Positions 22,013-35,300 of a stretch of DNA of 64,000 bases are shown piece after piece; the stretch's first letter is position 1, and each line of letters starts with the position of its first letter. The stretch comes from Metaphire vulgaris (lineage: Eukaryota; Annelida; Clitellata; Crassiclitellata; Megascolecidae): positions 4,418,001-4,482,000 of the forward strand of contig CM030848.1 in NCBI GenBank assembly GCA_018105865.1, read 5' to 3'. The notes under the pieces are model-generated. The model was not told where the DNA came from. It saw only the letters and a list, made by a program, of their open reading frames with translations, and ran no database searches. Made by a program: the position numbers and the translations under genes.

Positions 22013-23327
22013 CTGAAAGCAACAATTATTACAATTAGATACAATTAGACAGTAAATGTCAAAATCGATAAAATATAAGCTACAGCTTTTATTAAATGAA
22101 AGCAATAACTGCAGATGGATAAATTCACATCAAACATAACAGTGATGAAAGTAACAGGAAATAAGCTCAGACTATGATGTATTGTATTGTATACTGGACT
22201 ATTTATACAGCGCCGTAAGCAGAGCATAACCAAAAACAAGGGAACTTTACAGGGGGTATGACTCCATAAACAGATGGCTTTTAGTCTGCTTTTGAAGATG
22301 GGCTGAGCTTTAATCCTCCTTATTTCAGGTGGGATGGTATTCCACAAGAGTGGTCCGCCTCGGGAAAAGGCACGATCACCGAGGGTTGGAATCTTAAGCG
22401 GTTTCGGGACAGCGAGGTCAAGAGAGGACGCTGATCTCAGCGTCGACCGTCTAAGAGCGTCGCTAGCAGGTGTCATAAGTCGCTCCAAGTACTTCGGACT
22501 AGCTTGGCTGGTGATGATGCCGTGAATTATTAGGCATCTTTTGAAGATGATCCGCTCCCGAACTCGGAGCCAGTGGAGTCTGTCTCTCATAAGAGGTGTT
22601 ATGTGCGCCCGGCGATCCTGACGGTAGATTAGCCTGGCGGTGACATTTAGGATAGTCTGGATTTTGGAAATTAGGTAGTCTGGAACACCATAAACGAGAC
22701 TGTTGCAATAGTCAACAGCAGAGACCTCCGTAGCGAGAACACACTGTAAGGTGACAAAGGTGGACAGTGTTTTCCTGACTTCCCGGAGCCTACGGAGTTT
22801 GTACATGCAGCTCTTTGTTAGGCCTGAGATGTGATCAGCGAAGGAAAGTGAAGAGTCAAGTGTGATGTCAAGGAGTCGTATATTATCAACCGGCTCAATC
22901 GCTTCTCCCGCGAACTGGAATGGAGACCAGTCAATCAGATGTAGCCTGCTGGGGGCAGCAAACCAGATAAATTTTGTATTGCTGGGATTTAAGAGTATTC
23001 TGTTTTCTAGCATCCATTTTCATATGTCATCGATGCTTTCGCCACTGATAGGTCATTGGGCGTCATCGCCAGGTAGACCTGGCAATCATTGGCATATGTG
23101 TGGTGGAGTACACCATGTTCCTCAATCAGCTTTCCGACATCCGCAATGTAGAGTGTGAAAAGCAGCAGTCCGAGAACCGAGCCTTGTGGGACCCCGCTGA
23201 TCAGCGTCGTGGGATCAGATGTGGCCTAATTTATGGCCATGAACTGTTGGCGGTCACTAAGATAGCTGCGAAACCAGGCTAGGGCAGGGCCTACAATGCC
23301 GTAGGTTTTTCCAGTCTGGTAAGAAGG

Positions 23328-23360
<33 letters not shown>

Positions 23361-26300
23361 CAGGACGATTTCTGGAGCGCCGTAAGCAAAGCTAAAAGGG
23401 TCTAAGCCAAAAGCGCTTTACAAAATGATACGTTAAACAGGTGTGTTTTCAATTGTTTTCGGAACCTATCCGGCAGTGTCTCGACTGTGAGTGACTTCGG
23501 AAGGATGGTGTGGTCGACCGAATCGAACGCGGCCGTGAGATCCAAACTCGCAAGGGCAACCAGTTTATGGTCGGTAATTTAGATGTAATATCTAAAATTA
23601 CCAAATGCACCCTGGTTACAGTCTTTCTCTAACATCGTGGTCACAAACTTTTTAGATGATGAGCCACATTTCATGGCAAAATCTTTTAACAGACTACAGT
23701 AGAACAAATTTAATTCCATATGCCACTGTAGAAGCTTAAGATATTTAAGAACAACACAGTATATTTTATTATGATTATGCACAATGCACATAGATACAAT
23801 AATTCCACAAAGTAGATTAAAATTATTGTTATTGTTCATGACAATTTATATAGCGCCGTAACATAGCAAGGGCGAAAGTCAAGGGTTTTTTACAATAAAC
23901 GAGGAAACGAGATGTTGAATAGGTGCGTCTTTAACTTGTTCTCAAACTCTCTGAAGGAAGTTACAGGCGACACGCAGTCCGGCAATGAATTCCACAAGAG
24001 GACCCCAATTTAGAAAGAGCGTTCTCAAAAACGGTCTTACGGAGGTGGAACATAAAGTTGATTTCCAGTTCTGGAACGAAGGTGGAGCCGTTGATCTGTC
24101 CATGCCGGTCTCGAAAGCGTCGCAAGATATTCCGGGCAGAATGGGTTTTAGAGCCCGAAACGTTAACCAGCAGCATTTGAACACTATTATCCGGGATTAG
24201 CCAGTGCAATTTGTCCCGGAGTAGTGAGGTTATGATCATGCCACCGCACCCTGAAGATCACCCGAGCGGAGGCATTGAGGATTGATTGGAGCCGGCGAGC
24301 TGACGATCAGGAAGGCCCAGCAGTGTCCACTATAAGTAGTCGATTAAACGGGGGTTACGTCGAAGGCGCAGCCAGATAAATGGCGGCATGGTCGAGATGA
24401 ATCACAATTCTCTGATCTTCGGAGTTTTCGAAACACGACTCGGGTCATGTTCTCGGAATGACCCACGAACGAACACAGTCTCATCTAAAAGCACGGAGCA
24501 GACGAACCTCCAATCGACGGTTGGATGTCAGCTTCATCAAGGTGAAGCTATCCAGGGATCAGATATGGTTTGAACCAGATTTCTCCGGTCTTCATGGGGT
24601 TTAAGGCCAACCGATTGATGGCGGCCCAAAACAATCTCATTTTGCAGTCTTTAAGAAGCACAGAAGATCGGAACAACAGGAGGAATATACCTGTCCATCA
24701 GCGCTTTTGATATTTTTTTATTTTAAAAATTTTTAAATTTTTTTTTCTTTTTTTTATTATATATAATAATGGATTATAATGTTTATAGCTTCACTATTTG
24801 TCATATAGTAAGCAGCAACATAGTGACGGGAGGAGGGGGTATATCAGTATATATGTACCCCCCAAAATCAGTATATATATAAAATACAGTATATATAACA
24901 TATCAGTGGTGGATCCAGGATTTTGGACCGGGGGTCAAATTCCAGAAATTCAGGCCAAAAAAGGTCATCTCCTTATGTATTAATTTTATTTTCCATTTCA
25001 AACGCCGTGACAAGCAAAAAAAAGATCATCGACACCGCTGGTTGAGAACTTGAGATTAATTCGGCGCTTATTATTTACGAAAACATATTACATTGTTTTC
25101 AGAAAACTGGCCAATTTACTTAAAAAGTCAGGCCAGGGGGGTCAAATGACCCTCTGACCCCCCCATTAGATCCGCTTCTGTAACATATATATATATATAT
25201 ATAATATACACATATACAATATATATATATATACTGTATATATATATATATATTATATATATATATGATATATATTATATATATTACCAGTATATAACAA
25301 TATACACCCCCAAATTTATACCCACTCAAATCAAATTCCTGGCTATGCCCCTGATAGTAAGCATGTATCCCAAAAGTATCATTATTATTATTATTATTAT
25401 TATTCAATGATTTGTGAAGCTCTGTAACATAGCCATCAGCCAAAATCAAAAGCACTGTACAGTCAACAGTCAACTATACGATCTGGTGAACAAATACGTT
25501 TTTAGGTCTTTAGCCTTTTAAAGAGAAAATTACATTTTTTAAATCATCCCCCCACGAGGGAATTAATTTTTTGAAAAGGCGTTCATATGAAAACGTGAAC
25601 ATATACGTTATAAACTTACTATATTTCAGGCTATATAGAAGCTAGAAAGATGCGGTTTGCACCGTTGTTGAGCATTTTTATTGCTCTTTCTATCTATCTG
25701 TGCCAAAAGAAAAAAGTTGGGGTAGGGACCACTCTACACCCTAAAATCGGACCCCTCCCCAACATTTTTTTCAAATTTTGTTCAAAGGTCAATAGCAAAA
25801 CGTCTTCAGCGGTAACCCCCCAAATGTGAGCTAGAAAGTTGTAGGGAGATGTAATTGGAACAGAATAGTGCAAAAATTTTGAAGATCGGACCATATTTGG
25901 GGTAGTTATGAATTTTCCTACCCTAGTACCCATTGCTCGCTGAAATGACAATTACGCGTACGGATTTTCAATGTGAAAAACCGAACAACTCAGTATATTT
26001 CAGGCTATATAGAAGCTAGAAAGATGCGGGTTGCACCATTGTTGAGCATTTTTATTGGTCTTTCGAACCATCCGTGCCCAAAAAATTTGGGGGTAGGGTC
26101 CACTTTACACCCCAAAATCGGACCCTCCCCGACAAAAAATTTTCAAAGCTCAATATAAAAAAATTTTCAGCTGTGACCCCCCAACTGTGATTGAGAGAGT
26201 TTTAGAGGAGTGTAATTGGAACAGAATAGTGCAAAGTTTTTGAAGATCGGACCATATTTGGCGTAGTTATGATGTTTCTAGCCTCTGGCTCAAGATTTTT

Positions 26301-29300
26301 CCTATACATTTTCCAGCCTTGGTCGTTACACAGCCATTATCCTTTGCTTATATAGGCAACAATATCGAAAACGGTGCTGCCGCCTATCGAATGGATGGTA
26401 ACTAAATCAATTGGCGCGTTGTATAGATGTAAAATCTTATGTCCATGGTACACACATGCTTATCTAGGCGCCGTTTTAAAACGGCGTTCCCCTGTAAGCT
26501 ATGATTTGCGCCGCCATTTTAAAACGGCGAACCCCTGGAAGAGGTTAATCACATTGTCCAGCAGCGAGTTACACAGGGCAGGGTTTTGCAGCATAACTGA
26601 TCTGTCACTAAGCATGGCAGTCTTAGACGGCAGAGGGACGATCAACAATGTCTGACTAATGGATTGAATTTCAGCAGTGATGGGCACTAACTAATTTATT
26701 TTAGTTAAACTTTAACTAAACTTTTTTTGCAATCAAGCAGTTTAACTTTTTAAGTAACTAACTTTTCACTGTAGTAGTTTAACTTTAACTGATAACTAGT
26801 TAAAAGCAGTTTAACTTATTACTTTAACTTTTTGACTTTGACATGAGCTACTGAGCTAGTAAAACTAGGCTACAAGCTGCAACGAACACGATTTACAACT
26901 ATAATTTCATATAGCACAATTTTAACAATAACTATAATAATAGCAATAACGGTAATAATAATAATTCATAATTGAAACAGGTAATTATGCGGTTGACATG
27001 AAAAAGTAGAGCCTACGCGTGACTGAGCCTGTGCTGAAAGTGGCATAGAATCTCAATAACTCCAGTTTAACTATTTGCCAGTTAACTAAAAAAAATTCAG
27101 TTTAACTAATGCCTTAACTAAACTTTTACCCAACCAGTTTAACTTTTGATGCAACTAAAAAAAAGTAGTTTAACTAAAAGTTAACTAATTTTTAGTTAAC
27201 TTTTGCCCATCACTGAATTTCCGCACGTCTGTCAATCATCGTTGCCCTGCGTACAAGTGTTGATATGTACTCCGAACAGGTGGTGTTGTTCAGGGCCCGA
27301 TATTTAATCAGGCATCACTTGTAGATGATGTGTTTTTGAACCAGAAGCCAGTGAAGCTTGTCCCTGAGCAACGGTGTCATGTGATCGTTCCAGCGGGCTC
27401 CAAAAACCAGGCGAGAGGCAGTGATGGGCAACTAGTTAACTAATTATCTACTAACTAAACGTTTAACTATTTTTTTTAGTTATCATCATAGTTTAATTAA
27501 ATATAAATACCGTAGTTTAGTTAAAATGCTAGTTTAACTGAAAATTTTTAGTTAATAATTAAATAGTTTAACAAACTTTTTAGTTGGTGTCCTGAATTCT
27601 CAATAACAGTCCCTTTCAATCTATTCTTTTCTGGGTCATTTTTTCTAAACAAACTTGAGGCAAACTTGTGTTCCTGCAGTCTAGACTAAGACTTAAATAT
27701 TAAATAGACAATAATTAATGATTTCAATGGTTCATTGACTGATATGTTCATGTTGCGAGCATCGTCTATGTTTTCACGAATACCTACCTGATAGCTAGGA
27801 AATAGTTGTAAAATTAGTTGCAAAAAGTTTAACTATATTATTTTAGTTCAGTTAACTATTTTAGAAAGTTAGTTTGCAACTAAAAGTTTAACTACTTATT
27901 TCTAGTGTAAATTTAGTTATAGTTTAACTAATGTTTTTTAGTTAGTTGCCCATCACTGGTGATAGGATGCATTGAGCACTGACTGAAGGCGGCTTAGCTG
28001 GCTCTTGGGAAGGCCGAGGAGGACTCCATTGCATTGGTAAACCCTAGATAAAATAAGCACCTGAATCAGTTGTATTGCAATGCCCGTTGGTATATATCGC
28101 CTAATACTTCTTATTCTGTGCAACTCATAATAGCAGACACGTGTCATGTTGCTCACATGATCCGTAAACGACAGTGTCTCATCAAAAATAATGCCAAGCA
28201 GGCATACAGTGGTAGACGGAGCAATGACAGTATCCTCTATTTCAAACGGTGTCCTGTTTATTTGGGACTTCCTTCTCGGAGAGCTTAGCCAGAGGAACTC
28301 AGCTTGAGTTAAGTGATAGGCGGTTAGATGTCATCCATGATTTGATCTCAGTTATGCATTCTATGATCCTTGTACGCAGTCTGTCCGAGTCGGCCGGTAG
28401 ACAGGAAGAATAAATGTTGCTATCATCAACATAGCTGTGCTCAACATAGCTGTGCAAGTCTAGTCTGAAGAATTTAATGATCTGGCAAACATCAGCAACA
28501 TACAGTATGAATAGAAGAGGGCCCAGGACAGACCCTGGGGAACACCACTCAGGACATTCCCGGTACTGTATGTTGACTTTTAGCCGTTACAGCGGACCGA
28601 CTGTATTTTGCCTGTATGCTATTTGAATTCCGGGAGGCTGAATTTGACCTCAGTGGAAAGGTCTAAAATGAGAGGATGACTCTATTGACAGTCTCTAGAC
28701 TGGAGTGTTGGGCTCATGTCTTTGGCTAATTTATGAAATCCACCTCACCCACCATCTAGTGGTCGGAGATGTGAGTAGCTGTAGTGGAAGACTCAACCAC
28801 GGTATGAGAGGAACATTGCAGTAAATGAACGGGTGAGGACTGGCACCCCACCCAACTGTGGGTTAAACAGTTTGGGGAAAGCAAATCTTCTTCCCTTGCA
28901 AACTTCAGATAACAAACACAACTTAATATTGAATGAGCAAACGACATTTACAGGATTCCACAGATGCTGAGAAGTGACACGCCTGGCATTGGAGGGAATG
29001 AGGCCTCCAAGATTGTCACCCAGTGAAAATCTCGCACAGATACCAATGGAAAACAGTAGGAACTTGGAACATATAAACTATGCAGAGTTTCCGGTTTTGG
29101 CGTATATGCGGCTGCCTGTACATGCTTGTATGTGCCACGGTTTGGGCATTTACCGACGTTCTGCATTTGGTTTTTGAGCCAACCATGAGGACTGCATTCC
29201 ACTCATCGGTTTTCCGAAGAGTCTCTTGCCGTCCTCTACTTTTCCTCGTCGTTCAGGAATGTTAGTTGGTCGCCACCGCTGTCGAGGAGTCCGCCAATAT

Positions 29301-32300
29301 TGGCCGTTAATGGCTTTCGCGAGAATTTCAACGAGACTGTGTGTGACTGTTGTTCCGGACTTTGCTGGAACTACCATCTTTGTCGAATTTGCTGATTTCG
29401 GCAACGAACTATTTTCTCACGGAAGACCGCTTCTTCGGATTTCACCTCTGGATGTTACCGTGCGGAGAACTCCTACTACCAACCTGCGGCCCATTAACAT
29501 CATCTTCCGTTCCTCATTGACCTGTCAATGTGGCTACAATTTTCTTGTAAAGGACCGCTTCTAAAGGACTTAGCACCGGATTTCTATACAGCAGCGAGTT
29601 CTTTCCATCATCCGAGCGGATTTTTAACATCATCACCTTTGGACCTTCATTGACATGTCAGCATTGTTAAAGTGCTTTTGATTTTGGTATTTAACTATGT
29701 TACAGTGCTATATAAATTGTCCTGGACATAAACATATGCTCAGACAGGGAAAGCTTATTAACATTGTATGAGAAATGAAAAGAACAAATCTTGACATCTT
29801 GCGATTCTATAAAATGAGATGGAAAACGAGAAGATACTTCAGTAGTAATGGAGTGAGGGTGATATATGCTGATGGGGAACAGTCCAAAGAGGTGCTGGGA
29901 TACTATTAACAGCAAGACTAACAAGATCAGTCAAGCAGGTAGAAAGACATGAAGGCTAGTGATGACACTTGAGGCAGAGCTGATAGACAAAATAATTATA
30001 CAGGCTTCCATGCCAACAAGTGACCACCCAGATGAAGAGGTGGAAAACATATATGAGACACTGGAGAATATAATTGAAAACAAGAAAGAAACAAGCTACT
30101 TACTGTATTTTCGCACACATTTCCCCACACCCACTGATAGTCTGCACCCATCTATAGCCTATCTGTTTCGACGTTCAGTGGGCCGGGTCATTGAGCGCCG
30201 ACACAATGACTTGGACGATAAGCCTGAAAGTGAAGCTGTGGGGTGTCCACCTACAGCACTGCCTGTATAGTTTGCAAATGCCATTTTATAGTCTGGAGAA
30301 CATTAGGACCCAAGACTGTTTAATAATAACAGGCTAGTTCACATCGCTGTATTGCTGCCTCGCTATCTCAAACCCCGCCCATTATGACATCATCAGGGGA
30401 TTTGGAACAACAACAGCCAGCCTGTAGTGATATTAAAGGAATACAGTTATTTGTTGATACAAGTTAGCATATTGACAGTACTTAGGCAGTCAGGCTAACT
30501 GTATACCTATGATAAAATAAATAAATAATAATAATAACAAGGTTTAAAATGGTTCAGGAGGGTTTGCCCTGTGTGAGAACCACTGTTGTACCCTTCCAAT
30601 CTAGTATCCTATAGTAATGAAGTTTATTTTGAAATCATTCACACTCGTAGCCATGACTATCTATTTGTACAATTCATTCCACCTGTCCACAACTCTTGCA
30701 CTAAAAAAGTGCTGTTTGTGTCACTCAACCTGTTTCTTAAACAGTTTCATGTTGTGTCCTCTGTGGTTCTATCATACTGCTTCATTGTAAAAAAGCCTTT
30801 CTCCTGACATTTCCACTTTGTTTGTTAGTATTTTGCATGTCTCAATTAAATCCCCTCTCGTTCTTTTTTCTGAGGTTGTCAATCCAGTGTTTTAGCCTTT
30901 CCTCATAGGTTAGTCTCTGATACCCTTTGATCATCTTTGTTGCTCCGTGCTGTACTCTTTCCAAAGTCTCTACGTCTTTCTTCAGGAATGGACACCATGC
31001 TTGAACACAATACTCTAAATGTGAGTGCACCAATGTCTTGTAAAGTCTTATTATTATATCCTTCTCTCTGCTCACCACTGTTCTTTTGATCATACCTAGA
31101 ATTCTGTTGGCCTTCTTAGCTGCTTCTGAACATTGTCTAGACGGCTTTAACCTGCTATGCATGATGACCCCTAGATCTTTCTCCTCAGTTGTAACTTTTA
31201 GTCCCTTCCCACATAGCTTAAGCTCATTATCTGCACCCTTCTTCCCAATATGCATCACAGAGCATTTGTCTGCATTAAAAAGCATTTGCCAATCCTCTGA
31301 CCACTGAGATAATCTATTTAAGATTTAAGTCTTGTAAAATTTTGCCTGTGCTTCACTGCCACTCTGACTCTGTCCTCACCAGGGCAAAACCGATATGAGA
31401 AACTTAGCAATAACCGATAAATTGGGATTTTATATTGGCCGATTCTGATACCGATTAATATCAGTGTTGCCGGATGCTACTTAAAAAATACTGCAAACGC
31501 TGGTCCAGAAAATATCCCAAAACACGCCCAAAGGCTGTTAGAACAACACATTGAACAAGTAAGTAGGTAAGTAAAAACTTTATTTGAGGCATGACAATCC
31601 CAATCATAAATACTGAAATATACATTTAAAATTAAAAATTACATTTGAAATATACATTTAATCTCCACGGTTTTATTGGAATTGGTGAGCCACGTATTGC
31701 CGATTCCGATATATCGGTTTTTGGCATTTATTGGCCGATACCGATAACCGATACGATTACTGGTTATGCCCTAGTCCACAGTTTAGTATCATCAGCAAAT
31801 TTGGAAATTTTTTGATATTATATCATCACTTATGTCATTGATATATATTCAAAACAATAGAGGCCCCAACAATGAACCTTGTGGCACTCCACTTATAATC
31901 TCGGCCCAATCTGAATGCCACAAAATTGTGTCGTTGCTAACAACATGGGGATGACAGATGATCACAGCATCGTTTCATTCCATCAATATCCAAAAGATGC
32001 CACCCTGTGTAGAACGCGGATTAAATGGTGTCATTGCAAGAACAAATTTAATGTGACCAGTTTAAGAAATAAAGTTGTGATAAAAAAGTACCATTTACAT
32101 TCGTAGATACAGTTTTTCAGCTTCAGTAGCCACATTTACCCCAATCCTCCAGTGACGTCATCTAGCCACGCCTATTTGACCTGTATGCAAAACAGGGTTC
32201 CTGCCATGCCTTAGGTATTTACTTGCCTTGATTAGGTCCTATCTCGAGGCTGCTGGCTGCCAATCGTTTGAACAATTTTATAGCCTGATGGATCCAATTT

Positions 32301-35300
32301 ACAATGTGCTTATGCAACAAACTGCTGCATGTATACAGGCAACCATCAAGGACTGTTTCAAGAGGATATAGGCCTAGAGTCTGCAATACAGAGAAGTACT
32401 GTAACTCTATATACATAACAAAGCTGTCAGTTAGTGTCTCTACTATACTGTACAATGCAAATAAATGTACTGTTGTGCACTGTACAGTAAGTAATTTTTT
32501 TGTTACTCGCTTAGTAGACCTAGCTTCGTTTATAAGCACACTCCGCCTATAAGCAAGTATTTTTTGGTCCCGAGGCTGTGCATATAAGCAGAGTACACTG
32601 TATTAGACTTGAAGGAACTGTCATAGTTTAGATAATAGTTCGTAGGCAAACCTGGTGTAAAATAGTAAGAATAACATTAATTGCTTGTAATAATGATAAT
32701 TGTGAACAGTGATAAGATTAATCATCTGTGGTATTACTGATTGTAAATCTGAATGGTATAGTAAAATACGGATGCAAGCCACCTCCTAAATAATTACAAA
32801 CATTCTTTTCGCAAACAGTAAAGTTTACCAGTTTCAATGTTAGCAAGCACTTACACGTCATAAAAAGAAATGCTGCTCTTAGAATATACTCTCCATACTT
32901 TTTTTTCCATGAATGGTCACTCAGACCCCTCTCCATGTGTGACCAAATAATCTCAATTGGAACATAAAACTGAACACCATATGTACAGAAGATAGCAGTT
33001 GCAAACAGGACCTTCACAGCTGAATATAACCTAACAATTACATTCATAAATCAAAAATTAACCATCCAAACTACGTCCACATGTTAAACAGAGCATAAAT
33101 AACAAACAGTACACTAAATTAGCATTGAAATAGCAGCATGAAAATTGAGACAGCTGACAAGGCCAGCATGTGTCGTGGTTAAATGTCATTCTTGAGAAAA
33201 TTTTATTTTTATGAAGGTAAGGGTGATTGCAATTGTTGATGGAATAAATAAACTTACCCATAGTTGCACTACAATTTTTTTAGCCACTCTAACAAATCAC
33301 AAATAAAGTCTTTAAAGTATGCAACAGTGCTCTTGGTTTAACCCTCTTGCTACTCAACCGTTTGGCCCAAAGGGTTTCTAAACCCAGCCTTCTACCGTAA
33401 CCCTTTGGGCCGAATGGCCATGTACATCAATAATGCATAGCAGTCCAGAACATGGCAATGGTATTTAAATGTAGAGGGTTAGGGTTAGCACAGGGTTGGG
33501 CTGCCATAGTTACAAAAGGGTTAACTGTAGGGACAGACCAAAGTTTGGTTTCGGCTTCGGCGCCGAATCTAAGGAATCTATCAGATTCGGCCTAATCGCT
33601 TTCCTAATATTCGGCTTCGGCCTTAATTATGAGTTTCGGCCATAAGCCAAAACTTTCAGCGTCATATAATTGATGACTGTAAAAGTTATTCATTGTCAGC
33701 AAGTAATTTCTCTTGATTATGATGTGTACATACACTCTCTAGAATAAGTAGCCTAGCGAATTAGGAACAATAGAGCCATTATAGCATTTGCTTTTAATAG
33801 TTTGCATAGATCATAAATGTTATTGGAGGCAATAAAGGTATTAACCCGTTGAAGGGGGAATTAATTTTTACAAGACGTTACCAATTTTGGTAACTAATTT
33901 TGGGGGAAAGCGTTTGTTTGAACTGTGAACATGTACTTTTTAAACTTACTATATTTCAGGCTATATAGAAGCTACAAAGATGTGGTTTGCATCATTGTTT
34001 AGCATTTTATTGTACTTACCATCCATCCGTGCCAAAAAGAAATTTCGGGGTTGGACCCACCCTACAGACCAAAATATGACCCCCCCAAAAAATACGTTCA
34101 AAGGTAAAAAATAAAAAGTTTTTGTTTTCAGCAAGATGGGATTTTGAAGTGACCCCTAGGTTCAGCGCTACAAAGAAGTGGCAAAGTTGTAGGTGGGTGT
34201 CTTTGGAACAGATTAGTTCAAAATCCATTTTGAGTTCAAAGGATGGGACCCAATTTAGGGGGAGTTATGAACAGATTGTTTTTTGAAGATCGGACTCAAT
34301 TTGGGGAGTTATGGTGTTTCTATACCAGGCACACGTTGCTCAGAGAAGTGAATTTTTTTTTGAGAATATTGAAATTGAAACACCTTACCTTGCAGGCTAT
34401 AGAAGCTACAAAGATGGTTTGCATCATTGTTTCATTTTATTTTTACCATCCATTGCCAAAAAGAAATTTCGGGGGTTGGGTCCACTACAGACAAAAATAT
34501 GACCATCCAAAAATCCAAAGGTCAATAAAAAATTTTCAAATCAAAGTTCAGGTGGGTGTCTTAGGAACAGATTAAAAATTTTTGGGACCCAATTTGGGGA
34601 GTTATGGTGTTTCTACACCAGGCACCCGTGGTCGGAGAAGAAAGCGAGAATCTTGAAATCTGCAGGCTATATGCTACAAAGATGTGGTTTGCATCATTTT
34701 TTAGCATTTTTATTTACTTACCATCCATCCGTGCCAAAAAGGAAATCAAATCAAGTCAAGAAAACGTTTTTAAACGGCGAACACCGTGGTGGAAGAGCAA
34801 AACTGTTGCGCGACGTTTTAAAACGTCGGAACCCGTTCGCATATGATTTCCGGGCGACGTTTTAAGACGTCGAACCCCTGTAACGGGTTAAGGGGAAGTG
34901 ATGGGTTTACAGCGGATGGTTCAAAGGAAGTGGCTATAATAACCTTCATTCATCAATTTCTATTCCCCGATTCCAATGCTTTGAGTCGTTTAGTCCCAAT
35001 GCTCTTATGCAAATATCTCGTGACTGCGGGTTACATCTACATAGGCATTTGAAGCTGCACAAGATCGAAAACGGTGGGGGCGCTTGCAAAGGCCACAACT
35101 GGCTTTGCGAACTGATGATGACGGTTTTATGTATCAAAGGAAGAATGACTCTAATGCTTTGTTATAGGAACAACTGTGTTTGGATCAAAAGAACCAGGGG
35201 CTCACAACGCATTTTAAATAGAACCCTTCATTCGATTAACTAATAGCCGTCATAAGCCATGTTGAACGATAGCATTACATTTCAGTTGCAGTTGTCGTGA

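Larger units (their letters stand above)
25381..28700 (-). pseudogene. L2-like LINE fragment split by three MITEs
   Basis: Surviving segments in minus order: 28700-27967 (SGVPQG-like remnant, LLMFARSLNSSDL, IKSWMTSNRLSL, MSNMTRVCYYELHRIRSIRR, LPKSQLSRLQSVLNA), 27418-27216 (RLVFGARWNDHMTPLLRDKL, HWLLVQKHIIYK), 26674-26545 (MLQNPALCNSLLDNVIN) and 25513-25405 (LFKRLKTYLFTRSYS), then an AAT tail at 25381-25404. The inserts are family E MITEs E2 and E1 and TTAA element A. Removing them restores a collinear L2 C-terminus, so the LINE predates all three. Confidence 0.85.

Noticed and set aside
22334..23282. Plus-strand ORFs over the L2 region
   Set aside because: Antisense of the recognised reverse transcriptase.
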